A stretch of DNA of 64,000 bases from Rhizobium sp. 16-449-1b (GCF_017741935.1 NZ_JAGHMH010000021.1:310001-374000), one strand, 5' to 3'; shown: positions 36,166-44,691, numbered from the stretch's first letter. Made by a program: numbers and translations. The notes: generated by a model not told the origin, from the sequence alone.

Positions 36166-37214
36166 AGTGCCACTATCTCCTTGATCATACCCAGGCGGCG
36201 GGCAGCGGCTCTGCGATATAGCGGGTCCCCATACGCAGCCTCTTCTTGCGAGCACGAAAAGACGAGGCTGAGATCATGCTCGTCGAAACTCTGGCTAGCC
36301 GCCGCAAAAATCTCCTGCCAACTCGGGCAGGGCAAATCCCGCCAGGCCTGCACCGCCTCGGGCGTTGGCAGGCTCGGATATCCCATCTCGTTCATCAGGG
36401 CGCCGACACCGGCCCAAAAATACCGGACCATCTCCGACGTCGCTTCGTGAAATGGCGCAAGCACGCGGATCCAGTGCAAACCGGTCAAGGCATGCAGTGC
36501 GCAGAAATCCTGCGTGGCGGCAAACAGCGACAGCGCAGCATTGGCGCAGCGCGCCATCGTGTCTTCGTCGATTGCAAGCCAGTCGCCAGCCGTTTCGAAG
36601 CCTGGCAAAGCAAAGGATTGCTGCATGTTTTGCCAGATCAGCGCATGGATGGGTTGCCCCTTTGCGGCAGGAACCGAACCGGCATGCACGAGAACCTCGC
36701 CGGGCTCGCTGGAAAGCGGTTGCGCGCCGGTCGGCGTGGGCATCTGCAGCCAGCAGGCACACCAGTAGGCAAGACCATTGACGACCTCCGTATCGTCGTC
36801 GTTGAGAACGGCGTAGGCGACCCGCATCAAGGCATGGAATGCCGATGAGCCGACCCCTGGCGCCAGCAGCGGCAGCCAACGGTGAAGCAGTTCCGCCCGT
36901 CCGCGGCACCGGAACTCATCGGCAAAGAAGCGCCGATAGGCATCCTCATGCTCACGTTCGCCGAGGTGATCACGCCAATTGGTTTCATCAATCGAAAGCA
37001 AACTCGGCTTGAACGGCAGCAGACCTTTGTAACCCTTGTAGTTTTCGAAGAACCTGCGCAGCTGATACCCGCTCGCTCCCATTCGCGCCTGCGCGACCAG
37101 GACCATCGGGGCGTGATTGGCGAACGTCCCCACGAACTCGCTTCCATAGCCCGGCATCTCGGAAAGCAAATCGCGAAGGACTTCGCGTGAGGATGGGTTT
37201 AAGGGCGTATCCAT
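36162..37214 (-). CDS. Questin oxidase-like family protein (DUF4243)
   Basis: A 350-residue soluble helical protein. N-terminal FVGTFANHAPMVLVAQARMG and LRRFFENYKGYKGLLPF, and the middle SSAFHALMRVAYAVLNDDDT with VVNGLAYWCACWLQM, follow the questin oxidase-like pattern. The fungal namesake opens an anthraquinone ring by a cofactor-unusual Baeyer-Villiger-type oxidation; bacterial members are uncharacterised. ATG at 37214 (6 bases after GGAG) is preferred over GTG at 37226. First gene of a two-gene operon with amidohydrolase A, divergent from the ABC genes. Confidence 0.78.
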   Translation of the reverse strand: MDTPLNPSSREVLRDLLSEMPGYGSEFVGTFANHAPMVLVAQARMGASGYQLRRFFENYKGYKGLLPFKPSLLSIDETNWRDHLGEREHEDAYRRFFADEFRCRGRAELLHRWLPLLAPGVGSSAFHALMRVAYAVLNDDDTEVVNGLAYWCACWLQMPTPTGAQPLSSEPGEVLVHAGSVPAAKGQPIHALIWQNMQQSFALPGFETAGDWLAIDEDTMARCANAALSLFAATQDFCALHALTGLHWIRVLAPFHEATSEMVRYFWAGVGALMNEMGYPSLPTPEAVQAWRDLPCPSWQEIFAAASQSFDEHDLSLVFSCSQEEAAYGDPLYRRAAARRLGMIKEIVAL

Positions 37215-37341
37215 GCCTGTCTCCACAAATCGGGTGGAAAAGTCTTATGCTGCCCCAACGCCAGTCGGCAAGCGGACCGGCCGAGCCTGGAAAGGTGGGA
37301 AAACGGAAAGAAAATCCTTCAAAAATAAATACTTACGTTTA

Positions 37342-37360
37342 GCGTTGCACTTTCGGCAAC
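37342..37360. promoter_or_regulatory. LysR-type box, left arm of a long inverted repeat
   Basis: GCGTTGCACTTTCGGCAAC contains the dyad TTGC-N7-GCAA (37345-37359), a T-N11-A LysR motif. Its reverse complement recurs at 37401-37419 with only two mismatches. It lies about 130 bases upstream of the questin-oxidase-like gene. A third dyad, TTGC-N10-GCAA, lies between the arms at 37367-37384. Confidence 0.65.
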
Positions 37361-37400
37361 GGGTTCTTGCCAAAAAACCGGCAAGCCGCACCATAGCCGT

Positions 37401-37419
37401 GTTGCCGATTGTGCAACGC
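37401..37419. promoter_or_regulatory. LysR-type box, right arm of the inverted repeat
   Basis: GTTGCCGATTGTGCAACGC contains TTGC-N7-GCAA (37402-37416) and mirrors the left arm at 17 of 19 positions. It lies 82 bases upstream of the ABC ATPase start, a fitting distance for an activator site. The LysR gene at 39976 is the natural candidate to bind it. Confidence 0.65.
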
Positions 37420-37500
37420 AGCGCTCGCAAATTGACGTTTGTGAATGATCGGATTGCCAGCCATGTTTGCGATTAGACAAAAAAGAACCGGGAACATGGA

Positions 37501-38340
37501 ATGCGTCAAACTACGCTTGCGCCTGCAACCTCGCTCGTGACGGAGCCTGAAAACTCCAACAAGCCCAGACAGCAATCAGCCGCAGGCTTAGAGGCATCCA
37601 ACATCAGCGTTGTCTACAAGCGGGACAAGCAGCAAGTCCAGGCACTGCAGGACTGCACCCTTAATATCCCCCGTGGCAGCTGGGCGACGCTGATCGGCGC
37701 TTCCGGCTGTGGGAAATCGACGCTCCTGCGGGTTTTTGCCGACATTGTCCAGCCAACGTCCGGTCAAGCGAGTCTGCATGGTGTATCGCCGGCGGAAGCA
37801 CGGGCCAATCGTCTCTATGCACTCGTGCAACAGGGATCGACGATGCTTCCGTGGCGCTCGGTTCTCGACAATGTGGCACTTGGACTTGAGATCGGTGGTG
37901 TGGCAAAGGTTGAGCGGCACGAGCGCGCGGCTGCCGCAATAGAGTTGGTCGGCCTCAAGGGTTTCGAGAAGAGCCTGCCTGGAGAGTTGTCCGGCGGCAT
38001 GCGCCAGAGAGCGGCGATCGCCCGAGCATTGACCCTGCGCCCGCAGTTCCTGCTGATGGACGAACCCTTTGGTGCACTGGACGAAATTACGCGCGACCGT
38101 CTGCAGTTCGAACTGCTGCGCATACTCGAGGAAACCAAGGCGACGCTGCTGCTCGTCACCCATTCCATCTCCGAGGCAGTGATCCTGTCTGACCGGGTTG
38201 TCGTCATGACGCCGCGCCCCGGCAAGATCAAGGAGATCATCGACGTCGATTTCGGCCGCGGCCGCAATCCCGAGATGCGCTTCGATCCTCGTTTTATCCG
38301 TTACGAACAGCAGCTGCGCCTCGCACTCGGACACGACTGA
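37501..38340 (+). CDS. ABC importer ATPase (NitT/TauT type)
   Basis: A 279-residue ATPase with an unusual 30-residue Gln/Ser/Asn-rich leader, Walker A GASGCGKSTLLRVFADI, signature LSGGMRQRAAIARALTLRP, Walker B FLLMDEPFGALDEITRDRLQ and switch His in LLLVTHSISEAVIL. This is the nitrate/taurine/aliphatic sulfonate/pyrimidine importer class. It starts a plus-strand operon with two permeases; the matching binding protein is encoded 4.8 kb downstream on the minus strand. Confidence 0.92.
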   Translation: MRQTTLAPATSLVTEPENSNKPRQQSAAGLEASNISVVYKRDKQQVQALQDCTLNIPRGSWATLIGASGCGKSTLLRVFADIVQPTSGQASLHGVSPAEARANRLYALVQQGSTMLPWRSVLDNVALGLEIGGVAKVERHERAAAAIELVGLKGFEKSLPGELSGGMRQRAAIARALTLRPQFLLMDEPFGALDEITRDRLQFELLRILEETKATLLLVTHSISEAVILSDRVVVMTPRPGKIKEIIDVDFGRGRNPEMRFDPRFIRYEQQLRLALGHD

Positions 38341-38341
38341 T

Positions 38342-39124
38342 ATGATCGGAGTGCAACGGTTGAAGTCTCGTGCGGCAACAATACTGCCACCAATCATTCT
38401 CATCGTCGCCCTGGTGTGCCTGTGGAGCTGGGGCGTGCGGACGGCCTATATTCCCAGATGGATGCTGCCGGCGCCCGAAGCGATTTTTGCCGAGTTCTTC
38501 AAGAACTCGACGATCCTGATGAAGCATATGCGTTTCACCATCGTGGAAGCGGTCGGCGGGCTCGCACTTGGCGTCGCCGCCGGTCTGGTGGGTGCACTCA
38601 CGATGACCGTGCTGCCGTCCTTGCGCACGATGCTGTATCCCTATGCGCTCGCAAGCCGAGCACTGCCACTTGTCGTCTTCACTCCGATCATCGTGATCCT
38701 GCTCGGTCGCGGCAGTTTTCCGATCATGATAATCGTGGCGATCTCCACCTATTTTCCAGTCTTTCTCGGAATGATGCGCGGTCTGGCTCAGACGGATGCG
38801 GAGAGAATGGAATTGCTTCATAGTTTCTCCGCGACACCAACGCAGATCTTGTGGAAGATCCGCTTTCCCTCCTCGCTGCCCTTCCTGTTTTCGGCATTGA
38901 AAGTGTCGGCAAGCACCGCCTTTATCAATACGGTCGTTACGGAATGGATCGCGTCCAATTCGGGGCTCGGCTATCTGGTCATGGTCTCTGGTCAATATTT
39001 CAAACTGCCAACCATGTGGGCGGCAATTCTTCTCGTTGCGCTGCTTACTCTGGCACTTCTGGCGCTTGTCGCGCTTCTTGAGAAGGCGGCAGGTCGCTAT
39101 GCCGCGCTTGCGACAGGAGGTTGA
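38342..39124 (+). CDS. ABC importer permease 1 (NitT/TauT type)
   Basis: A 260-residue BPD-type permease with five or six helices. Family marks: YIPRWMLPAPEAIFAEF, a helix VGGLALGVAAGLVGALTMTV, and the cytoplasmic loop MELLHSFSATPTQILWKIRF before PSSLPFLFSALKVSAS. The ATG begins one base after the ATPase stop. Its paralogue follows immediately, so the channel is probably a heterodimer. Confidence 0.9.
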   Translation: MIGVQRLKSRAATILPPIILIVALVCLWSWGVRTAYIPRWMLPAPEAIFAEFFKNSTILMKHMRFTIVEAVGGLALGVAAGLVGALTMTVLPSLRTMLYPYALASRALPLVVFTPIIVILLGRGSFPIMIIVAISTYFPVFLGMMRGLAQTDAERMELLHSFSATPTQILWKIRFPSSLPFLFSALKVSASTAFINTVVTEWIASNSGLGYLVMVSGQYFKLPTMWAAILLVALLTLALLALVALLEKAAGRYAALATGG

Positions 39125-39125
39125 T

Positions 39126-39887
39126 ATGACACAGACATTGCGTCTCGACCGCACGATCCTTTCACCCGCCATCTTCGGTATCGTCCTGATACTGGGATGG
39201 GAGGCCCTCTACCAGAGCGGAGCGGTGTCCAAGCTCGTCCTGGCTGGACCGAGCGCGATAGCGGTCGCTTTTGCCAGCGACGGGCTCGAAATGTTACGGA
39301 ACTGCGGCGTAACGGTCGCGGAGGCTCTAAGCGGTTTTGCACTTGGCAATCTCGTCGGCCTCGTTTGCGCCATCCTGTTTAGCCGCTGGATCGTCCTGAA
39401 GCGGGCCCTGCTGCCGATCGCTATTCTTTGCGAAGCGATCCCGATCGTCGCGATACTGCCAATGCTGATCATTTGGCTCGGCAGCGGCATGGGTCCGAAA
39501 ATATTTATCGCGGCTTTCCTGAGCTTCTTTCCTATGCTGGTGAACGCCCATCGCGGTTTGCACGCAGCAGGCGCTGATACGTTGGAACTCCTCCACACCT
39601 ATTCCGCAAAGCCCCACCAAATCCTTCGCACCGTCCAGCTCCCGTCCGCGCTTCCGTTCATCTTCACGGCGCTGAAGCTGTCCGCTTGCGGATCGATGGT
39701 CGCGGCGTTGGTCGCAGAATGGGTGGCCTCTCAGCAGGGCCTGGGATACCTGATCGTCTTCTATGGCCTGGGATACCGCATCGCCAATGTCTGGGCGGCG
39801 GCAATATTGGCCTGCATCGTCTCGCTTAGCTTCTACGGGCTGGTCGGCTTAGTCGAAAAATGGGCACTGCGCCGGCTGGGCGCCTGA
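39126..39887 (+). CDS. ABC importer permease 2 (NitT/TauT type)
   Basis: A 253-residue permease clearly homologous to the preceding one, with LVLAGPSAIAVAFASDGLEM, ALSGFALGNLVGLVCAILFS, and the loop LELLHTYSAKPHQILRTVQL before PSALPFIFTALKLSAC. The start at 39126 is one base after the previous stop; the longer in-frame extension lies inside permease 1. Both permeases end with a basic short tail. Confidence 0.9.
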   Translation: MTQTLRLDRTILSPAIFGIVLILGWEALYQSGAVSKLVLAGPSAIAVAFASDGLEMLRNCGVTVAEALSGFALGNLVGLVCAILFSRWIVLKRALLPIAILCEAIPIVAILPMLIIWLGSGMGPKIFIAAFLSFFPMLVNAHRGLHAAGADTLELLHTYSAKPHQILRTVQLPSALPFIFTALKLSACGSMVAALVAEWVASQQGLGYLIVFYGLGYRIANVWAAAILACIVSLSFYGLVGLVEKWALRRLGA

Positions 39888-39975
39888 TTGCGAACGTTGG
39901 CAGGTATGATAGGGAGCACACAAACGTCGCTCCACATCCCGCCCGGAAGCGACAGGCGCGAGCCGGAGAGCGACC

Positions 39976-40929
39976 ATGCCCATTTCGAACAGCTTCGTCC
40001 ACGTCCACATCATGGCGCTGCGTTATTTTGCCGAGACGGCCAGAGCCGGCTCAATGCGGCAGGCCGCCGACTTTCTCTCAGTCGCGCCATCGGCGGTCAA
40101 TCGACAGATCCTCAAGCTTGAGAGCCAACTGCGCGCGAAGCTTTTCGACCGCGTCGCCGATGGTGTCAGGCTGACATCCGCTGGCGAGGTTCTCTATGGC
40201 TACATCCGCAATATGGAACGCGATCTCGATCGCGCGATCAACCAGATCGACAGCATGCGTGAGCTTCGGCGCGGTCACGTCCGAATCGCTGTTGAGGACG
40301 GCATTGCTCGCGATTTCCTGATCCCGGAGCTATCCGCCTTCTCAGCGGAATTTCCAGGTGTCATCTATTCCATCGCCATCCACTCAGCAGCGACAGTCAT
40401 GGAGCTCGTGGCGGCTGCCGAAGTCGAAATCGGCTTGTCGATGAACCCGCCGATGCGGGCCGATATTCGCAAGATCGGCGGAATACCCATTCGTCTTGGC
40501 GTTGTCATGCCGGCCGATCATCCGCTTGCGACCGCTGATAACCTGCAGCTCGGCGATCTCGCGGGTGAAAGAATGATCCTCGGTGACGCGGGCTATGGCG
40601 GCGGCGAACATGTCAATCGCGTGATGACGGAAGGCCGGCGCCTCAAACCCTTCATCGAAACCAACTCTTCCGATACCGCGCTGGAACTGACACTGGCCAA
40701 GCTGGGACTTTCTGTCCGCACGCCGGTCGGCGCAATGTCACATTTGGAATCGGGCGCGCTTCGTTTCGTGCCGCTGGCTGGGCCGCGCGCACCCGGTGTC
40801 GAACTCTGCCTCTGGACCCATTCAAATCGAAGCCCGTCAACCGCCAGCGCCATCCTGACGCAACGCCTCATCAAGGGGCTCGCCGACTTTGAGGAGCGAC
40901 TGCAGCCATGGGAAAAGGGCGTTGCCTAA
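39976..40929 (+). CDS. LysR-family transcriptional regulator
   Basis: A 317-residue regulator. Winged helix at residues about 14-75 (FAETARAGSMRQAADFLSVA, PSAVNRQILKLESQLRAKLF), then an effector domain with GHVRIAVEDGIARDFLIPEL and RLGVVMPADHPLATADNL. The ATG follows a GGAGAG. Encoded 88 bases after the second permease and before the monooxygenase, it is probably the activator that recognises the TTGC-N7-GCAA boxes in the divergent promoter at 37.3-37.4 kb. Confidence 0.92.
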   Translation: MPISNSFVHVHIMALRYFAETARAGSMRQAADFLSVAPSAVNRQILKLESQLRAKLFDRVADGVRLTSAGEVLYGYIRNMERDLDRAINQIDSMRELRRGHVRIAVEDGIARDFLIPELSAFSAEFPGVIYSIAIHSAATVMELVAAAEVEIGLSMNPPMRADIRKIGGIPIRLGVVMPADHPLATADNLQLGDLAGERMILGDAGYGGGEHVNRVMTEGRRLKPFIETNSSDTALELTLAKLGLSVRTPVGAMSHLESGALRFVPLAGPRAPGVELCLWTHSNRSPSTASAILTQRLIKGLADFEERLQPWEKGVA

Positions 40930-41015
40930 AGGGCAACATCATGAACGCCATTCAGCGCTTCTAAACCGCGATCCGATCGATAGGTTGCAATCGTCTACAA
41001 GACGAAGGAGTGCAC

Positions 41016-42500
41016 ATGTTCGATCTGGATTTACAAGCCGTTGGGCGCCTTGAGGAGTTGAAGAGCCGCGTCCGGCGCGAGATGGAAATTCTTTCCTTCG
41101 CGACGAAGAGCTGGGTTGTTCCGACTGCCTCAGACATGGCGCCGATGCCCGATGTCGTCATCATCGGCGCCGGTCAGAGCGGGCTTGCGGCTGGATTGGA
41201 GCTGAAGCGGCGTGGTGTCACCAATATTCTGCTCCTCGACGCCAGTCCTGAAGGCTACGAAGGGGTGTGGGAGACCTACGCGCGCAATTACGAGATCCGT
41301 TCTCCGAAGGACATCACCGGAATGGAAGGCGGTATCGCTTCGCTAGCGATCGAGAGCTACGTCATTGCCCGCTGCGGCCAGGACGCCTGGGATGGCATGA
41401 AGCGCGTGCCGCGGACGATCTGGATGGATTACCTGCGCTGGTTCAGATCCTGCGTCGACCTCGATATCCGCAACGAGACACGCGTTGTCGACATCGACTA
41501 CGACGCTGAGGGTGTAACGCTCAGCTTTGCCGACGGCACCGATCTCAGGACGCGGCAGGTTATCCTTGCGACTGGCATGGATGGCGGTGGCCGCTGGCAG
41601 ACGCCGGACCATATCCAGCAATCCCTGCCTGCTTCTGTCTGGAACCACTCCTCCGATATATTCGACGAGACCAAACTGCAGGACAAACGGGTGGCGATCC
41701 TGGGTGCCGGTGCGGCCGCGTTCGACGTGGCCGTTGCCGCGCTGGACGCCGGTGCGGCACGGGTCGACATGTTCCTGCGTCGCAAAGAGCTGCCGATGCG
41801 CGATGTTATCCGCGAGCTGGAAAACGGCGGCTACCTGGTCCATGCCGAACGCATTCCCGACGCCACCAAATGGGAAATCTCCCGCTTCATGAGCGGCCTC
41901 AGTCAGGCGCCTGCGGAACACCATTTCCACAAGGCTTGTGCGCACGATAATTTCAACATCCATCTCGGATCGCCATGGTCCGAGGTCAGCTGGGATGGGA
42001 AGGAGATCGTTATCGATCTTCCACAAGGCAAATGGCGTTGCGACCACATCTTCGCGGCAACCGGCGTACGCGTTGACATGATGTTGCGGCCCGAATTGAA
42101 TCGCATTCATGAAAAGGCAGCTCTATGGCGCGACCGCTTCATGCCGCCGGCAGGCGACGCCGAGAGCCCTCGCCTCAACTTCCCCTACCTTGACGGCGCC
42201 TACCGCTTTACCGAGAAACGGCCCGGAAGCGCCCCCGGATTGGACCGCGTATACGCCTTCAATGCGCTGGCGTCTCTCAGCATGGGTGGGTTGGCAGCCG
42301 TATCGATCGGCGCGTTCCGCTTCGGAGCACGCAAGCTCGCCGACGCAGTAACGCAAAAGCTGTTCGAGGAGCAGATCGACAAGATCGTTCCCTACCTCGA
42401 TACACTCCACGCACCCGGCGTGACCGTCCCGGAAAACATGGCAGCCAAGCTGGCGGCAGAAGCGCAAAGACTGGCCCGCGTTGAATTAATCGATGCGTAG
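41016..42500 (+). CDS. Flavin-dependent monooxygenase-like FAD/NAD(P)-binding protein
   Basis: A 494-residue flavoprotein. After a 45-residue leader comes the FAD motif VVIIGAGQSGLAAGLELKRR, then LLLDASPEGYEGVWETYARN, and a second dinucleotide motif VAILGAGAAAFDVAVAAL for NADPH. The layout resembles class B flavoprotein monooxygenases (N-hydroxylating, FMO or Baeyer-Villiger), though the BVMO fingerprint FxGxxxHxxxW is not seen. ATG at 41016 is 5 bases from GAAGGAG. The cluster context suggests oxygenation of an imported N- or S-containing compound. Confidence 0.83.
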   Translation: MFDLDLQAVGRLEELKSRVRREMEILSFATKSWVVPTASDMAPMPDVVIIGAGQSGLAAGLELKRRGVTNILLLDASPEGYEGVWETYARNYEIRSPKDITGMEGGIASLAIESYVIARCGQDAWDGMKRVPRTIWMDYLRWFRSCVDLDIRNETRVVDIDYDAEGVTLSFADGTDLRTRQVILATGMDGGGRWQTPDHIQQSLPASVWNHSSDIFDETKLQDKRVAILGAGAAAFDVAVAALDAGAARVDMFLRRKELPMRDVIRELENGGYLVHAERIPDATKWEISRFMSGLSQAPAEHHFHKACAHDNFNIHLGSPWSEVSWDGKEIVIDLPQGKWRCDHIFAATGVRVDMMLRPELNRIHEKAALWRDRFMPPAGDAESPRLNFPYLDGAYRFTEKRPGSAPGLDRVYAFNALASLSMGGLAAVSIGAFRFGARKLADAVTQKLFEEQIDKIVPYLDTLHAPGVTVPENMAAKLAAEAQRLARVELIDA

Positions 42501-42811
42501 CTACGCCATGTGATCGATCAAGGCCTTGCGCGGGAGGCGGCCCTTAGGATGCCCGGCCTCCTGCTTGCTCGGACCGTATCCGACAATGGAGACGGTCTGA
42601 AGCTGGCCCCCACTAGCTTCAGGCCGGATCGTCGGAGCCCGGCATGGCATCAGCCCATTTCCTGCCGTGCGCCAGTTCGCCGAACGGGCCGGCATGATCC
42701 GCACCGAAGATGGCAAACTGACAGGCGCCCATGATCTGCGCGGCCGCGCCGCCCATCCAACCCGAGGGTCTGTTGCCTGACCTCGCAACTCGACTTTGTC
42801 AAAGGAACCGC
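42501..42811. other. Gap holding possible remnants of a minus-strand oxidoreductase gene
   Basis: No intact gene. Two minus-strand frames carry protein-like stretches: one with MGGAAAQIMGACQFAIFGAD ending at a TGA near 42617, the other ending IVGYGPSKQEAGHPKGR then LPRKALIDHMA (to 42501). The second looks vaguely like a nitroreductase C-terminus. This may be a decayed gene between the monooxygenase and the thioredoxin-fold gene. The evidence is weak. Confidence 0.25.
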
Positions 42812-43189
42812 ATGATGACTACTGAATTCCAGCCCACGCTCTACTTCAAGAAGAACTGCCCCTACTGCTTTAAAGTCAGGCTGTTCCTGCTCGAAGCAGG
42901 CATCCTGGGCAAGGTGTCGATCGTGGAGTTCGAACCTGGCACCGAGCAGGAGCAAGCGATAAGGGCAACACTTGCAACAGCCTTTGATAAGGTAACGTTT
43001 CCCGCGGCGGAAACGGCCCTGGGTGTCTTCCAGAAAGATTCAGACGGCCTCATCGACCATTTCGCGCAGCTTCATGACGTTGCCCTGGAGAACTTCTCTG
43101 TCCTGAAGGCCTACGTTGAAGGCCCGCTGACGTCACTCGGCAACCTGTTCCGCGAGAACAGGGATCTTAAGGCGGCGGCTCAATCCTGA
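42812..43189 (+). CDS. Glutaredoxin/glutathione S-transferase N-terminal-like protein
   Basis: A 125-residue soluble protein with a thioredoxin fold start: TLYFKKNCPYCFKVRLFLLE has the CPYC redox motif, followed by VSIVEFEPGTEQEQAIRATL and VTFPAAETALGVFQKDSDGL, as in GST N-terminal domains (cis-Pro in FPA). The C-terminal helices are short, so it is not a full GST. The start at 42812 follows AAAGGA. It may reduce a disulfide or cleave a thioether in the cluster's pathway. Confidence 0.78.
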   Translation: MMTTEFQPTLYFKKNCPYCFKVRLFLLEAGILGKVSIVEFEPGTEQEQAIRATLATAFDKVTFPAAETALGVFQKDSDGLIDHFAQLHDVALENFSVLKAYVEGPLTSLGNLFRENRDLKAAAQS

Positions 43190-43195
43190 TGTCTT

Positions 43196-43227
43196 TTCTC
43201 TGCCGGGCCACCAGCGCCGGCAGAGAA
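43196..43227. terminator. Inverted repeat between convergent genes
   Basis: Perfect 11-bp arms TTCTCTGCCGG (43196-43206) and CCGGCAGAGAA (43217-43227) with a 10-base loop, between the stops of the thioredoxin-fold gene (43189) and amidohydrolase B (43243). Probably a bidirectional terminator, although no clean U-run follows on either strand. Confidence 0.5.
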
Positions 43228-43242
43228 TTGCTAAGCAGAGAC

Positions 43243-44616
43243 TTACATTCCGACAGGCAGGTTTTGCTCGGCGGCTATCCGGGCAAGCCTGGCATGCAGC
43301 TCATGCGAGGCGCGTGCAGCCAACGGATTTGTCGATATGCCATCACGGCTTACACAGCTTCCACCGACATAGACCTCTTTCAAATTGCGAGGACCAACGG
43401 CAAGCACGTAGGTCGCAATCGGGCTCCAGACGGGGCCTAGGTCCGGTGCCCTGGGGTCGACCAGCAGGAAATCGGCATATTTTCCGACCTCTAGCGAGCC
43501 GACGCGATCGCCGATACCAAGTGCATTCGCACTTCCCATCGTGTGCAGCCACAACATCTGCTCCACGCTGAGGATCTCCGGATTCTGGTTGTGCGCTCGC
43601 TGCATATAGAGGCCCATGCGCATATTCTGCCACGGATCGGAAATATCGGACGCAGCCTGATCGTCGAGCCCGATTCCGATGCGCATACCCTTGGCGAGCA
43701 TGCCTGGAATGTCGGCAAAACCGGATCCAAGCCGGCCATTCGCGTTCGGTTGCCAGATCATGGCGACGTTGCACGAGGCACACTTGCACTTCATCTCTTC
43801 TGTCGGGTGGATGAAGTGACCGAATATCAAGTCCGGGCCGAGTGCGCCCGCTTCTTCATACCAGGCGAACTTGGAGCGCTGGAATTCGAGATTTTCGGGC
43901 GTCTCCAGGAAATGCGGCTGGTTGACAACGCCATAGCAGCGCATGATCGACACCTCGCGGTGCGCGGTCCTGGGGTCGCTTGACCACTGAACGGAGCCGG
44001 AGATCGCATGCGATAGGTGCAAATCCGGCTTTTCCAGCGAGTCGGCAAACGCAATGCTCTCACCAAAGCGGTCGGAAATTTCAGCATCCGTCCCGATCTG
44101 ATCATTGATCATGATCGAGTTGATGAAGCGCATTCCCGCATCCACCTTGCCGCGGATCTGCTCGAATCCATACTCCTTCGGCTTGAAAGGTCCGTAGGCC
44201 ATCTCGCGGGCTTCAACCATATAGAAAGACAGGCGACTATCGCAGAAATCGTAGGCCGTAGTGGTACCGTTCGAGAGAAAATCGAGAGCACCATGCATCG
44301 TCACCCAATATATGTCGTCGGCATCGCAGTGACGCGTATAACGCGTCATGTGATCGGCCCAGGCGTAAAGTGAACAATTGGCACCGAGGCCACGTGAACC
44401 GGATGTCGACAAGTGCGAATGGCCGGATACGAAGCCGGGCGCCACGAAGCGGCCTCTCGCGTCGAGGCGCTCATCTGCCGAGCCGACAGGACGCCCCTCA
44501 CCTATTGCCTCGATCCGTCCGTCCGACCCAACAGCCATCCAACCGTTGAAGCAGGCCGGACGGGAGGGATCCAGCGTAATGAGGGCCGCGTTTTCGACAA
44601 TAAGCTTGTAGGCCAT
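43243..44616 (-). CDS. Amidohydrolase superfamily protein, copy B
   Basis: A 457-residue amidohydrolase. Metal ligands: HSH in APGFVSGHSHLSTSG (about residues 66-68), a His in VVNQPHFLETPE, a His in LIFGHFIHPTEEM, and an Asp in GIGLDDQAASD; the end domain reads VGSLEVGKYADFLLVDPRAP. A short Cys-rich stretch KCKCASCNVAMIW follows the fourth ligand and is not a feature I know in this family. It is distinct from copy A (different ligand contexts), suggesting consecutive hydrolytic steps. It lies downstream of the binding-protein gene on the same strand, behind a hairpin. Confidence 0.87.
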   Translation of the reverse strand: MAYKLIVENAALITLDPSRPACFNGWMAVGSDGRIEAIGEGRPVGSADERLDARGRFVAPGFVSGHSHLSTSGSRGLGANCSLYAWADHMTRYTRHCDADDIYWVTMHGALDFLSNGTTTAYDFCDSRLSFYMVEAREMAYGPFKPKEYGFEQIRGKVDAGMRFINSIMINDQIGTDAEISDRFGESIAFADSLEKPDLHLSHAISGSVQWSSDPRTAHREVSIMRCYGVVNQPHFLETPENLEFQRSKFAWYEEAGALGPDLIFGHFIHPTEEMKCKCASCNVAMIWQPNANGRLGSGFADIPGMLAKGMRIGIGLDDQAASDISDPWQNMRMGLYMQRAHNQNPEILSVEQMLWLHTMGSANALGIGDRVGSLEVGKYADFLLVDPRAPDLGPVWSPIATYVLAVGPRNLKEVYVGGSCVSRDGISTNPLAARASHELHARLARIAAEQNLPVGM

Positions 44617-44645
44617 AATCGCCTTTCTCTATTCTCTTAAAAGAG

Positions 44646-44668
44646 GAAGGCGACCTGAGGCCGCCTTC
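44646..44668 (-). terminator. Hairpin with U-rich tail after the binding-protein gene
   Basis: Arms GAAGGCG (44646-44652) and CGCCTTC (44662-44668) lie 23 bases past the binding-protein stop; on the minus strand the stem is followed by CTCTTTTAAGAG. It would end part of the transcripts before amidohydrolase B, leaving the binding protein in excess. Confidence 0.55.
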
Positions 44669-44691
44669 GCATTTCAGCATTCACTGTGCTC

